The notes under the pieces were generated by a model, which was not told where the DNA came from, did not search any database, and worked only from the letters and a program-made list of their open reading frames with translations. DNA of 64,000 nucleotides from contig JALLOF010000006.1 of NCBI GenBank assembly GCA_027717595.1, positions 17,319-81,318 of the forward strand. The letters are read 5' to 3'. The stretch comes from Nitrospinae bacterium AH_259_B05_G02_I21 (GTDB lineage: Bacteria; JADFOP01). Of this stretch, positions 7,950 through 16,788 are shown one piece after another (positions within the stretch are counted from its first letter, which is position 1; each line of letters begins with the position of its first letter). The translations under genes were made by a program, and so were the position numbers.

Positions 7950-9674
7950 TTGTCCAGCCGTACCCCCATGGCCTCCCGTTCGCCGTGTGCCTTGCCTATG
8001 GTTAGTCGAACGTCGCGGGCCCGCTTTCTTGCCTTCTTACTGATTTCCCTGTGGCCTCTGCTGCTTGGGTTGCAGAGTTTCAACCAGCAGTACGCCGCGG
8101 CCAAGACGAAATACCTCCACCTGAAGCGCTCCACCTTTCGCCAGACGTTGCCCCAGGAGTGGAATAACCTCATCCAGCAGTTTCAGGCCCTTCTTGATGA
8201 GAAGCCACCGACCTATATTGCCGAGGTCGCCGCGTTCACTCTCGGGCAGGTCTATTACGACCGAGCCCGCACCTTGAAAGACCCCCGAAGCCTCACAGGG
8301 GCCCTCCACTACTTCCATCAAGTGACGGTCCTTTTCCCGCGGGGGCCGTTGGCTGACAACGCCCAGTTTTTAAGCGGGGACATCTATTTCTACGAGATGA
8401 AGGACTATCCTCGAGCCTTCCAGACTTATCGCTACGTTCTAAGAATCTTCCCGAAAGGCGATATGCTGGGCAACGCGCAGCTCCGCCTGCGGGAACTACA
8501 GAAGGTCTATTCTCCACCTCCCGAGGCATTGTCTTCTCCGTCCCCGACACCGCAGAAGAGCCGATCGATCTCAGCAGTCCCGGCCCGAAAGGCCGTCGTC
8601 AAGAGGGTTCGACATTGGTCCAATCGGGCGTACACGCGTGTCGTGGTCGACCTTAGCGGACCCGTGGAGTATACGAAGCGGCGCATCGGGAATCCCGATC
8701 GCATCTATGTGGACCTGCGTCCCGCTCAGTTGAGTACGGCCTTGACGAAGAAGAAGACCTTGGCGGTGAATGATGGGCTCCTCAGGCGCGTTCGCTTCGC
8801 CCAGAATAAGCCAGGCGTAGTCCGCGTTGTCGTGGACATCGAAAGCCTGCATGATTTCAAGATATTCACCCGGACCAACCCCGACCGGCTGACCATCGAT
8901 ATTCACGGTAGACGCCTTGCCACGAAGCGTCCCCTGAAGGATATCGCCATCTGGGGTGAGGGCCCCCACGCTCACACTCCCCAGCCGATTCGAACGATCG
9001 TCCTCGACCCCGGGCATGGAGGGAAGGACCCCGGAGCGGTCGGCCCAAGAGGGCTGACGGAAAAGGATGTCAATCTCGATATTGCCAAGCGACTCCGCCG
9101 CCTGCTGAGCACCGCCAATATTCGAACCATCCTGACCCGGGACCGCGATGTCTTCGTCTCTCTCGAGGAGCGTACAGCCATTGCCAATGTCAACAACGCG
9201 GACCTCTTTATCTCCATCCACGCCAACGCGAGCCGGCACCGAAAGGTCAGCGGCGTCGAGACGTACTTTCTAAACGCCACCGCGGATGAGCACATCTTGA
9301 AGGTCGCCGCCAGGGAGAACAACATCCCGGTCTCCCGGATGACCCTTCTGGATAAGATTCTTTTCGACCTCGGTGCCACCGACAACGCGAGCCGCTCCAT
9401 CCCGCTTGCCAACACCATCCAGGCCTCGATGATACGGTCTCTGTCGCGGCGCTACGGAAGGGTCAACAACCTGGGAGCGAAACCGGGCCCCTTCTATGTT
9501 CTCGTGGGGGCTAAGATGCCCGCAGTTCTTATCGAGACCGCCTTCCTCTCGAACCCGAGGGATGAGGTGAAGCTTAGAAGCAGGGCTTACCGTAAACAAG
9601 TCGCCGAGGCGATATTCCAAGGCATCCGCCAGTACGCACGCAGCCACCGGGTGGCCCTCCAGGTTCGCCGCTGA
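7950..9674 (+). CDS. N-acetylmuramoyl-L-alanine amidase with TPR and AMIN domains
   Basis: This secreted cell-wall hydrolase cuts the amide between muramic acid and the peptide stem, typically for daughter-cell separation. Domain order: N-terminal signal anchor (FLAFLLISLWPLLLGL, about 28-43), TPR-like helical repeats (about 80-180), a Pro/Ser linker, the AMIN septal-targeting domain (about 210-310) and the Amidase_3 zinc domain (about 345-565). Zinc and catalytic residues are visible in DPGHGGKDPGA, LTEKDVN, SIHANAS and LIETAFLSNP. The frame opens at TTG 7950; ATG 7968 or 7998 may be used because of the close promoter. The degenerate LysM/M23 lipoprotein at 19045 could be its activator, as EnvC/NlpD are for AmiA-C. 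Confidence 0.93.
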   Translation: MSSRTPMASRSPCALPMVSRTSRARFLAFLLISLWPLLLGLQSFNQQYAAAKTKYLHLKRSTFRQTLPQEWNNLIQQFQALLDEKPPTYIAEVAAFTLGQVYYDRARTLKDPRSLTGALHYFHQVTVLFPRGPLADNAQFLSGDIYFYEMKDYPRAFQTYRYVLRIFPKGDMLGNAQLRLRELQKVYSPPPEALSSPSPTPQKSRSISAVPARKAVVKRVRHWSNRAYTRVVVDLSGPVEYTKRRIGNPDRIYVDLRPAQLSTALTKKKTLAVNDGLLRRVRFAQNKPGVVRVVVDIESLHDFKIFTRTNPDRLTIDIHGRRLATKRPLKDIAIWGEGPHAHTPQPIRTIVLDPGHGGKDPGAVGPRGLTEKDVNLDIAKRLRRLLSTANIRTILTRDRDVFVSLEERTAIANVNNADLFISIHANASRHRKVSGVETYFLNATADEHILKVAARENNIPVSRMTLLDKILFDLGATDNASRSIPLANTIQASMIRSLSRRYGRVNNLGAKPGPFYVLVGAKMPAVLIETAFLSNPRDEVKLRSRAYRKQVAEAIFQGIRQYARSHRVALQVRR

Positions 9675-9688
9675 TCCCTCCCTGAGCG

Positions 9689-9718
9689 TTGTCAGCGCTC
9701 TTCTCCCTGTGGTAGCAT
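9689..9718 (+). promoter_or_regulatory. Candidate promoter for der
   Basis: TTGTCA (9689-9694) and TAGCAT (9713-9718) with an 18-base spacer lie between the amidase stop and der. Five of six and four of six bases match the housekeeping consensus. Confidence 0.45.
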
Positions 9719-9761
9719 CCCCGCAAGGACGAAGATCCGGATAAAAGTGGAGCGGAACGTT

Positions 9762-11123
9762 ATGGCGATGCCTCTTGTGGCCATCGTGGGACGTCCAAAC
9801 GTAGGGAAATCAACCCTTTTCAACCGCCTCCTCGGAGGTCGAAAAGCGATTGTCGTCGACACCCCCGGTGCGACCCGCGACCGCAACTATGGCGAAGCCA
9901 CCTGGAGGGGCCGTGCATTCACGGTCGTCGATACGGGGGGCTTTGAACCGCTGGTCACCGAGGGGATTGCTGTCGATGTGCGCGAGCAGGCCAGCCTTGC
10001 GGTTGAGGAAGCGGACCTTACCCTTCTCTTGCTGGATGGGCAGGGCGGCTTGACGCCCGATGACAAAGAGCTTGTCGAGCTGCTGCGCCGATGGGACCAG
10101 CCTCTGGTCATCGCCGTCAATAAGATTGACGACCAGCGGCACGAAGAGAGGCTCTATGAGTTCTACGCCTTAGGGATAGAGCCCCTGTATCCTATCAGCG
10201 CCGAACACGGCCGGGGCCTGGGGGAGCTCCTCGACGCGCTCATCGACCAGGTGCCCAAGGCCGCCGCCGAGGACACCTCGGAGGAGCCGCTCATTCGGTT
10301 TGCGGTAATCGGGCGGCCGAACGTAGGGAAATCGTCGCTCGTCAACAAGATCCTCGGTATGGAACGCACCCTGGTGAGTGAGACACCCGGAACCACCCGG
10401 GATGCGATCGACACGGCCTTCCTCTTTGACGACCAGCCCTTCGTCGCCATCGATACGGCCGGCATCCGCCGCAAGGCAAGGGTGAAGGAACGGGTGGAAG
10501 CCTACAGCGTCCTCAGAGCATTGAAGAGCCTCGGGCGGTGCGATGTGGCGTGTCTGGTGCTGGATGGCACCGAGAGGGTGATGGAGCAGGACGCCCGGAT
10601 TGCCGGCTACACCGAAGAGGCGGGCCGGGGGCTCGTGTTGGTCGTCAATAAGTGGGACCTGGTCGAGAAAGACACCTCCACCACCGGCCAGTGGGTCAAG
10701 AACATCCGCGACGAGATGCCCTTTGTGGCCTACGCGCCGGTGCTCTTCATATCGGCCCTCACCGGGCATCGCCTCCACCGGCTCCTGCCCGCGGTGGAGG
10801 CCGTGGCCTCCCAGCATAGAAGGCGCATCCCGACGAGCGAGCTGAACGTCTGCATTGAAAAGGCCTGGAACCACCACCATCCACCTCAATTTCGGAGCCA
10901 GCCGGTCAAGGCCTACTACGCCGCCCAAGTCCGAATTAGTCCTCCCACCTTCGCCCTGGTGGTCAACCATCCTAAAGGGGTGACCACGTCGTACCGACGG
11001 TATCTGCTGAACCGGATTCGCGATGCCTTCGGGTTTGAGGGAACGCCCCTGAAGATGCGATTTCGACAACGCCGCCGCAGGGGCCGTCGGCCCACCGCGC
11101 CCCAGAGCCACCAGGCCGGGTAG
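9762..11123 (+). CDS. der: Ribosome assembly GTPase Der (EngA)
   Basis: An essential double GTPase for 50S subunit maturation. Two G domains are visible: the first with GRPNVGKST and NKID, the second with GRPNVGKSS, DTAG and NKWD. A C-terminal KH-like domain follows, ending in a very basic tail (RQRRRRGRRP). The frame is open from GTG 9747, but GGAG at 9749-9752 fits ATG 9762 best, with ATG 9768 also possible. Length (about 453 aa) is normal. Confidence 0.96.
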   Translation: MAMPLVAIVGRPNVGKSTLFNRLLGGRKAIVVDTPGATRDRNYGEATWRGRAFTVVDTGGFEPLVTEGIAVDVREQASLAVEEADLTLLLLDGQGGLTPDDKELVELLRRWDQPLVIAVNKIDDQRHEERLYEFYALGIEPLYPISAEHGRGLGELLDALIDQVPKAAAEDTSEEPLIRFAVIGRPNVGKSSLVNKILGMERTLVSETPGTTRDAIDTAFLFDDQPFVAIDTAGIRRKARVKERVEAYSVLRALKSLGRCDVACLVLDGTERVMEQDARIAGYTEEAGRGLVLVVNKWDLVEKDTSTTGQWVKNIRDEMPFVAYAPVLFISALTGHRLHRLLPAVEAVASQHRRRIPTSELNVCIEKAWNHHHPPQFRSQPVKAYYAAQVRISPPTFALVVNHPKGVTTSYRRYLLNRIRDAFGFEGTPLKMRFRQRRRRGRRPTAPQSHQAG

Positions 11124-11823
11124 TATCCTAATTTGAACTGAACACCCACCCGCCTGGAGCTTTCACGACGATGTCCCTAGCGTCGCCCGCCCGATGGGGT
11201 CCGCCTCAGGTCCGCCTTAGGCGGGTCCACTCGACATAGATAGCACACCGCAACACTGCCTGTCGTTTCGTACCTCTCTTACTTCGCGTATTGAAGGCGT
11301 CTCTCTTCGGCGGACTTCGATTTTGCACGTTAGACACTTTTAGACACTTTTGACACTTGTGTCTAATGTGTCTAATCCCCCATAACCTGTTGGATTTGCA
11401 GATATTGCTAGAGACTTAGAGTGTCTAAATGGTGTCTAAAAAACGGAAAGTGTCAAAGAGTCCAGCAGGGACGGGGGGGAGGCCTCTCGTCGCGTACTTC
11501 GCTTTTTTCGCGAACTTCGCGAATGAGGGACAATTTTGTCTGCACGGGCTTCAAAGCAGGACGCTACTTTAAAACCCACACATACGGCTCATCCAATTCC
11601 CATTCGTCTTAAGCGGTGTGTGGGAGGTGAAAGCATAGTAGGACTTACCCCTGAAGGGCAATAACTGGTGAAATATGCCCCTTTCCCCTCCTACGCGAAA
11701 GTAACGATTTCCTGGGAGAGTCTTCCACCACATTTTGTGGTTGCAAAAAGGCCCTATAAGGTTCATATTTAAGTTAACTGCACCTCTCTAGTCCAAGCTA
11801 TCAGTGCAGCAGAAAGCCGTGAA
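11124..11823. other. Long intergenic region without recognisable gene
   Basis: About 700 bases after der with no convincing coding frame: the only open stretches are about 65 codons with unconvincing composition. It holds a cluster of TTAGACAC/GTGTCTAA octamers (11330-11456), a TTCGCGAAC-TTCGCGAA double palindrome near 11508-11524 and an AT-rich segment around 11560-11800. Base composition differs from the flanking genes, which suggests acquired or decayed DNA. Confidence 0.6.
11330..11456. repeat. Cluster of TTAGACAC/GTGTCTAA octamers
   Basis: TTAGACAC occurs at 11330 and 11340, and its reverse complement GTGTCTAA at 11359, 11368, 11421 and 11432. Near-copies (TGACAC, GTGTCAA) lie between and after them. 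The order of direct then inverted copies gives dyads such as TTAGACAC...GTGTCTAA. The same octamers recur at 62228-62262, about 51 kb away. The function is unknown; protein-binding sites or remnants of a repeat family are possible. Confidence 0.7.
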
Positions 11824-11900
11824 GCTGACCGGGAGGGGGAAGGTCAGCAGCGCGGAGCGCGAGTCCGAGTTGCCCCGAAAGGGGGGAGCTCGGCTTTTTT
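11824..11900 (+). ncRNA. Structured leader element, copy 1, with intrinsic terminator
   Basis: Hairpin 1 is GCTGACC (11824-11830) with GGTCAGC (11842-11848). A conserved linker (11849-11864) containing GCGCGGAGC follows. Hairpin 2 pairs CCGAG plus CCCC (11865-11876) with GGGG plus CTCGG (11881-11893) around a GAAA loop, followed by six T (11895-11900), an intrinsic terminator. From 11842 onward the sequence recurs at 12661-12717. It ends 61 bases before the methyltransferase gene at 11962. It could be a terminator for an upstream transcript or a regulated leader. No known riboswitch class was recognised. Confidence 0.6.
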
Positions 11901-11961
11901 CATTTAAGATGGTCTTGCCACCATTAGGGCTCTGTCCCTGAACCGGAATCAAGGGCACATC

Positions 11962-12588
11962 GTGTCTGTTGTGACCCGGCCCAAGAGAGTTACCGTTCTG
12001 AAGCCTGGGCGACGGAGCAGGCCCCCTTCTCCAGGGGAGATGACCCTAGCTATCGAGCGTCTAGGAGCTTTCGCACCAACGCATCCAACGACCTGTATCT
12101 GCCTAGAACTTCTTGTCGGGGCTGCACGGTCGGGCTGTCTCAAGGGCACGTGGCTTGACGTGGGGAGCGGGTCGGGTGTGCTGGCCGTGGCCTGCGGACG
12201 CCTCGGTGCTGAGCGGGTCGTGGCCTGCGACATAGACCTCCGGGCCGCGAGGGCTACTGTGGCCAACGCCCGGACCAACGGGCAGGAAGGGCGCATCCAT
12301 ACCTTCTGCGGCTCCACCGGGGCCCTTAGAGGCTCCTTCGACGGCATTGTCGCCAATCTGCCGATAGATGTCCTTATGGCGATACGGCTGTCGTTCGTCT
12401 GGCTTCTCGCCCCCGGGGGGGTTCTCATCTTGAGTGGCTGCCGCGAGCCGGAGGGTGAGTGGTTGGCTTCTTCCCTCGCGCCCCAGGGGTTAGCCCTCCG
12501 TAAGGTCGTAACCCGGCATGAGACAGCAATAGAGCTCCCTCCCTCCGGAAGCTTCACCTGGGCCGGGCTTTGGCTAGAGCAATGCTAG
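11962..12588 (+). CDS. PrmA-like SAM-dependent methyltransferase (short form)
   Basis: A 208-aa class I methyltransferase related to PrmA, the ribosomal protein L11 lysine methyltransferase. THPTTCICLELL near 40-51 matches the PrmA motif THPTTRLCLE. Motif I is LDVGSGSGVLAVACGRLGA near 65-83, and the adenosine-binding acidic residues are in CDIDLRAA. It lacks the N-terminal substrate-recognition domain of full PrmA (about 290 aa), so L11 need not be its substrate. The acceptor-loop region reads VANLPIDVL, where PrmA usually has NIL. GTG start, preceded by AAGGGC. It lies in an accessory patch between two copies of a structured element. Confidence 0.8.
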   Translation: MSVVTRPKRVTVLKPGRRSRPPSPGEMTLAIERLGAFAPTHPTTCICLELLVGAARSGCLKGTWLDVGSGSGVLAVACGRLGAERVVACDIDLRAARATVANARTNGQEGRIHTFCGSTGALRGSFDGIVANLPIDVLMAIRLSFVWLLAPGGVLILSGCREPEGEWLASSLAPQGLALRKVVTRHETAIELPPSGSFTWAGLWLEQC

Positions 12589-12660
12589 TGTGGTTGCCTG
12601 TATTCTGCGCACTCTTGACCACAAGTCCCAAATCCATTTTCGCCTTTAGGGCGGTGGGGG

Positions 12661-12717
12661 GGCCAGCGGCGCGGAGCTAGGAGCCGAGTTGCCCTGAGAG
12701 GAGTAGCTCGGCATTTT
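12661..12717 (+). ncRNA. Structured leader element, copy 2
   Basis: This matches copy 1 from GGYCAGC through the terminator-like hairpin. Shared blocks are GCGCGGAGC, CCGAGTTGCCC and AGCTCGGC. The stem GCCGAG (12683-12688) pairs with CTCGGC (12707-12712), followed by ATTTT. The T-run is shorter than in copy 1. It ends only 18 bases before the methyltransferase gene at 12735, so it would lie in that gene's leader. It also follows the preceding methyltransferase gene by about 70 bases and could be that gene's terminator. Confidence 0.55.
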
Positions 12718-12734
12718 GTCTTGGGCTTGTACCG

Positions 12735-13367
12735 GTGGGGAATTTATTAAAGAAGCCGTCAGATTTACATTCAATCGTACATTTGTATAAACGTTCTGCA
12801 ACAATATTCAAAAACAAATGTAAAAACGACCCATTGACCGCAGAATTTTTTTTCTCAGATTGTATAGCCCAATTGGAAAAAGCCCTTAAGATAACGCAAA
12901 CAACAAATGTGACATTCTTGGAATTAGGATGTGGAGTAGGATTGAATCCTGTGATTGCAAAAAAATATGGTTTAAGATCTTTCTATGGGGTTGATATTAA
13001 TATGAAGCTTATTGAAGAAGCCAAGAGAAATTTAGCGCTTGTTCTGGAAAGGGGCCTTCTTCCGAACGATAATCCTCCTGTTTACATGTGGGGTAATTTC
13101 TTCACGAAAGAACAATTAGAAATAATTCATAACGAAGTGAAAGATACTCCTTATCAACATTTAATCCTGGACAATCCATACCACGATTCTGATGCCTATG
13201 AGCAATTAGGGATTCGATTTGATTCTATCGACATATTTTATATGTATCCTTATTATAGAATGGATTTTGGTTTTAGCTATTTTTTACGATTCTTTAGAGA
13301 ACAAGCAAAGAAAAACGCCATTTTTCTTTTAAGAGACGGAAGGATTGAGATAAAAAGTGCTCAATAA
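12735..13367 (+). CDS. AT-rich class I SAM-dependent methyltransferase (probably acquired)
   Basis: A 210-aa protein with methyltransferase motif I FLELGCGVGLNPVIAKKYGL near 61-80 and the adenosine-binding acidic residue in GVDINMK. A DNPY motif (LILDNPYHDSD) near 140-150 resembles the (D/N)PPY acceptor motif of N-methyltransferases but is imperfect. The substrate is unknown. Codon use and composition are far more AT-rich than any neighbour, a strong sign of recent transfer. The only start upstream of the conserved region is GTG 12735, with weak ribosome binding. An AT hairpin plus T-run follows at 13430. It shares a leader-like element with the gene at 11962. Confidence 0.75.
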   Translation: MGNLLKKPSDLHSIVHLYKRSATIFKNKCKNDPLTAEFFFSDCIAQLEKALKITQTTNVTFLELGCGVGLNPVIAKKYGLRSFYGVDINMKLIEEAKRNLALVLERGLLPNDNPPVYMWGNFFTKEQLEIIHNEVKDTPYQHLILDNPYHDSDAYEQLGIRFDSIDIFYMYPYYRMDFGFSYFLRFFREQAKKNAIFLLRDGRIEIKSAQ

Positions 13368-13429
13368 AAGGTAGTCCAGTTTCGATAACACGATGTTATT
13401 GTAACTAGGCACCATCCCACCCGAGTACC

Positions 13430-13456
13430 ATATTTCGTTGAAATATGCACTTTTTC
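13430..13456 (+). terminator. Candidate AT-rich terminator after the acquired methyltransferase
   Basis: ATATTTC (13430-13436) and GAAATAT (13440-13446) form a 7-base stem with a GTT loop, followed by GCACTTTTTCC. The stem is weak because it is AT-rich. An ATAACA-CGA-TGTTAT dyad lies at 13385-13399. The position downstream of the AT-rich gene fits a terminator. Confidence 0.35.
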
Positions 13457-13507
13457 CAGCTTATAGAGGAAGGTTTGAAGAGAGACGCTACCTCAGAGCG
13501 AGGCGCC

Positions 13508-13537
13508 TTGACAATGCTCTAGGCTGCATGGTACCTT
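13508..13537 (+). promoter_or_regulatory. Candidate promoter for the EF-G paralogue
   Basis: TTGACA (13508-13513), an 18-base spacer and TACCTT (13532-13537). The -35 is perfect and the -10 matches at three positions. It lies about 90 bases before the chosen ATG at 13630. Confidence 0.45.
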
Positions 13538-13629
13538 AGTCCTTCTTTCCCAAACGCTTACACCTCTCCAGATCCAAGGGTGCCGAGCCGGCGGCTTTGA
13601 GCACCCGGCTCGAAGACGAGGAGGGGCCC

Positions 13630-15705
13630 ATGACAAAATTCAGCGTGGACCAGGTGCGAAACGTGGGGCTCGTCGGCCATGGGGGCGTGGGCAAAACCTC
13701 GCTCGCCGAAGCGATGCTCTTTGCGATGAAGGCGACCGATCGTCTCGGACGGGTGGATGCCGGCAACACGGTGATGGATTACGACGAGGATGAAGTGGAG
13801 CGGCAGATGAGCCTTGCCGCCTCCCTGGGTCACGGCACCTGGGGTAAACACAAGATCAACCTCGTCGACACCCCCGGGGCGGCCAGCTTCTTCGCGGAGA
13901 CCGAAGGAAGCATGCGAGTCATGGATGGCGTTGTCGTGGTCCTTAGCGCCACGGCGGGGATAGAGGTCCAGACGGAAAAGGCCTGGTCGATCGCCGACCG
14001 CTACGGGATTCCACGCTGCATCTTCGTCAATAAGATGGACCAGGAGGGCGCCGATTTCATAAAGGTCCTCGAACAGGTCCGAAGCGCATTCGCCCAGACC
14101 GTCGTGCCCCTATATCTGGCCTTGATGGAAGGCGAGCGGTTAGCCGGACTCGTCGATCTTCTAACGTTGAAGGCCCTGCGCCCAAGCAACGGCAAGCTCA
14201 ACGTCGAAGACCTCCCCGAGGACGCCCTTCCGCAAGCCGAGGAATGGCGAGATAAACTCATCGAGGCCGTTGCCGAAGTTGATGATGCGCTGCTCGAGCG
14301 CTATCTCGAGGGCGAGACCTTGAGCGAAGAGGAGCTGCTCAGGGCGCTTCGAACAGGAGTAACCGGGGGATCGGTCGTTCCCGTCCTGTGCGGAGTGGCT
14401 ACCGACCAGGTAGGCGTTGCGCCCCTTCTTGATTGTATAGTTCATAGTTTGCCTTCGCCCTCCGACCGAGGAGCGGTGATAGGCAATCTTCCTGCAAGCG
14501 AAGAGGAGGTCCGCCGCAAGCCGTTGCCCGAAGAGCCCCTCGCGGCACTGGTTTTCAAGACGATGGCCGACCCCTACGCCGGGCGCCTCACACTGTTTCG
14601 CGTCTATTCAGGGACGATGGACTCCGACGGCACCTACTATAACGCGTCCAAAGACGCCCGTGAGCGGGTCGGCCAGCTCTATACCCTTCAAGGCAAACAG
14701 CTTATCGCCGTCAAGCAGCTCGTAGCCGGGGATTTCGGGGTCGTCGCAAAACTCAAGGTCACCGCCACCAACGATACTCTCTCGGACGAGAAGGCCCCCA
14801 TCCTTCTGCCACCCATCACCTTTCCCGAGCCGGCCATCTCGTTCGCAATCATCCCGAAAGCCAAGGGAGATGAGGAGAAAATCTCCAGCGTCCTTGCCCG
14901 GATGATGGAAGAAGACCTGACCCTGCGCGTCAGCCGCGACCCACAAACCGGCGAGCTGGTCGTTTCAGGAAGAGGGCAGGTCCATGTTGAGGTCACCATG
15001 GCCCGGATGAAGAGCAAATTCGGCGTCCAGGTCGACCTCAAGCCCCCGCGCGTTCCATACAGGGAGACGATTCGCTCGGCCAGCAAGGCCCAAGGGCGCT
15101 ACAAGAAGCAGACCGGCGGCCGGGGCCAATACGGAGACATCTGGATCGAGATCGAACCCCTCCCACGGGGCGAGGGCTTCGAGTTCGTGAACAAAATCGT
15201 GGGGGGCGCCATCCCCAGACAGTACATTCCGGCTGTCGAGAAAGGCATCAGCGAGGCGATGGAAAGCGGCCCCCTGGCGGGCTATCCCATGGTGGACCTC
15301 AGGGTCAGGCTGTACGACGGCACGTATCATGATGTCGACTCCTCCGAGATGGCCTTTAAAATCGCCGGCAGCCTGGGATTTAAGAAGGGCTCCACCGAGT
15401 GCAATCCTGTTTTGCTGGAGCCGGTCATGACCATCGAAGTGATCGTCTCTGAAGAATTTATGGGAGACATCATCGGGGACCTCAACGCCAGGCGGGGCCG
15501 CGTCCTCGGGGTCGACTCCTTGGGCGCCCTCAATAAAATCCGCGCTCACGCCCCCCTGGCGGAGGTGCTGACCTATGCCTCAGCGCTCGATTCCATGACG
15601 GGCGGCAGGGGTGATTTCTCGATGGAGTTTTCCGATTACGAGGAGGTCCCAGCCCATCTCTCTGAACGCATCATCGCGGACGCACAAAAAGGTCAAGACG
15701 CATAG
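13630..15705 (+). CDS. Elongation factor G-like GTPase (EF-G paralogue)
   Basis: A 691-aa translational GTPase with EF-G domain order: G domain with GHGGVGKTS near 20-28, DTPG and NKMD, then domains II-V. DGVVVVLSATAGIEVQTEKAW is typical of the second EF-G group (EF-G-2/EF-G-like). It is solitary, without rpsL, rpsG or tuf, which also argues for the accessory paralogue. Such paralogues may act in ribosome recycling or stress; this one is untested. The frame extends to TTG 13597, but GAGGAGGGG just before ATG 13630 and family alignment decide the start. Confidence 0.9.
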   Translation: MTKFSVDQVRNVGLVGHGGVGKTSLAEAMLFAMKATDRLGRVDAGNTVMDYDEDEVERQMSLAASLGHGTWGKHKINLVDTPGAASFFAETEGSMRVMDGVVVVLSATAGIEVQTEKAWSIADRYGIPRCIFVNKMDQEGADFIKVLEQVRSAFAQTVVPLYLALMEGERLAGLVDLLTLKALRPSNGKLNVEDLPEDALPQAEEWRDKLIEAVAEVDDALLERYLEGETLSEEELLRALRTGVTGGSVVPVLCGVATDQVGVAPLLDCIVHSLPSPSDRGAVIGNLPASEEEVRRKPLPEEPLAALVFKTMADPYAGRLTLFRVYSGTMDSDGTYYNASKDARERVGQLYTLQGKQLIAVKQLVAGDFGVVAKLKVTATNDTLSDEKAPILLPPITFPEPAISFAIIPKAKGDEEKISSVLARMMEEDLTLRVSRDPQTGELVVSGRGQVHVEVTMARMKSKFGVQVDLKPPRVPYRETIRSASKAQGRYKKQTGGRGQYGDIWIEIEPLPRGEGFEFVNKIVGGAIPRQYIPAVEKGISEAMESGPLAGYPMVDLRVRLYDGTYHDVDSSEMAFKIAGSLGFKKGSTECNPVLLEPVMTIEVIVSEEFMGDIIGDLNARRGRVLGVDSLGALNKIRAHAPLAEVLTYASALDSMTGGRGDFSMEFSDYEEVPAHLSERIIADAQKGQDA

Positions 15706-15788
15706 ACGTCTACAATCAACATAATCAACATGATAGGGCAGGAAGAGAGGTAATATTTCAAGAGAGATTACTTAACTAACGATTTTAC

Positions 15789-15817
15789 TTGACGTATCCT
15801 CTCAGTTGGTTTAAATT
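15789..15817 (+). promoter_or_regulatory. Candidate promoter for the MerR-family regulator
   Basis: TTGACG (15789-15794) and TAAATT (15812-15817) with a 17-base spacer lie in an AT-rich gap about 100 bases before the regulator gene. Confidence 0.45.
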
Positions 15818-15917
15818 GTTCCCGCCTTGTAGGACAGGGTGAAAGTACACCTGTCCTCTCATGATTTGCTAATTAAATCTATCTAAATAGACGCCTAATC
15901 CTTTTGGGGATGTTTGC

Positions 15918-16298
15918 GTGGCATTGGAGATACCAGAGAAGCTCTTCTTCAAGATTGGTGAAGTGGCCAATATCACGGGCGTCAAGCCGCATGTTCTCCG
16001 ATATTGGGAAAGCGAGTTTAAATTGCTCAAGCCGGTCAAGAGCGCAACAGGCCAGCGGGTCTATCAGAAGAAAGATGTTGAGAAGGTTTTCACAATCAAG
16101 AAGCTCCTCTATGAAGAAAAGTACACGATTGCAGGAGCCAAGCGACGACTCACGCGGGGCCCGAGGGAGGGGAAACCGCTAGCAGGAAAGGACGAGAAAC
16201 AGCTCCCCTTGGGGTTCGACCGGGAGGAGCTGCTTTCCCTGTTGGGTGATCTGAAAAAAGAACTCCGATCCATCGTCGATATCTTGAAAGATGCTTGA
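15918..16298 (+). CDS. MerR-family transcriptional regulator
   Basis: A 126-aa protein with an N-terminal winged helix-turn-helix: [21 protein letters not shown] (about 10-30) includes the MerR signature, followed by [12 protein letters not shown]. The short C-terminal part has no effector-binding domain and no cysteine cluster, unlike metal- or drug-sensing MerR proteins. This compact type is common in diderm bacteria near translation genes and tRNA-Pro. The target is unknown. GTG start at 15918. The adjacent tRNA-Pro gene is in the same orientation. Confidence 0.9.
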   Translation: MALEIPEKLFFKIGEVANITGVKPHVLRYWESEFKLLKPVKSATGQRVYQKKDVEKVFTIKKLLYEEKYTIAGAKRRLTRGPREGKPLAGKDEKQLPLGFDREELLSLLGDLKKELRSIVDILKDA

Positions 16299-16597
16299 TC
16301 GCTGAGCGAGGGGCCCTTGCTCCGGTATCGCCATGTATATCCACATCCTTCCAAGTTCAACTTTTCTAAGGCAATAAAGAGAACAACCGCAGCGGGAGCT
16401 ATTCGTACCAATTCACCAAAAAGATACAGAAGGTCGAGGCCGAGCATCCTTGCGCCTCTCGCCTTGATACGTTGACGCGAAAATGCCTCTATGTTAGGTT
16501 TATTTCACGGAAGTGAGCCTTCCCGTTTCCATCTGGTTGGGGCCGAACGGAAGATCGCAGGCAATCAGTCTCCACAAGCAGGACTTGAACACATGGT

Positions 16598-16674
16598 CGG
16601 GACGTGGCGCAGCCTGGTAGCGCACCTGAATGGGGTTCAGGGGGTCGCCGGTTCGAATCCGGCCGTCCCGACCA
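16598..16674 (+). tRNA. tRNA-Pro (anticodon GGG)
   Basis: A 77-base cloverleaf with acceptor stem CGGGACG/CGTCCCG, anticodon stem CCTGA/TCAGG, loop ATGGGGT giving anticodon GGG, T-arm GCCGG-TTCGAAT-CCGGC and an encoded ACCA end. A possible promoter (TTGACG at 16472-16477, TAGGTT at 16495-16500) lies upstream. The rest of 16299-16597 shows no gene. Confidence 0.97.
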
Positions 16675-16788
16675 AGTGCACTTATCGTAAGTCCTTGATT
16701 TCGGATGCAGGGGAGCCCGGCACACGGTGAGGCCGAGAGGGCCGGGGAGGCGATGCCGCTTGTGAGCGCCGGCCGCCTCATGCGGGGA

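Noticed and set aside
11842-12717. Possible cyclic di-GMP (GEMM) or SAM/SAH riboswitches before the two methyltransferase genes
   Set aside because: The GCGCGGAGC linker and GAAA loop recall parts of such RNAs, but the conserved core order of GEMM-I, SAM-I/II/III and SAH riboswitches is not present, so no known class was assigned.
13630-15705. Canonical fusA in a str operon
   Set aside because: No rpsL, rpsG or tuf nearby, and G-domain sequence fits the second EF-G group, so it was called a paralogue.
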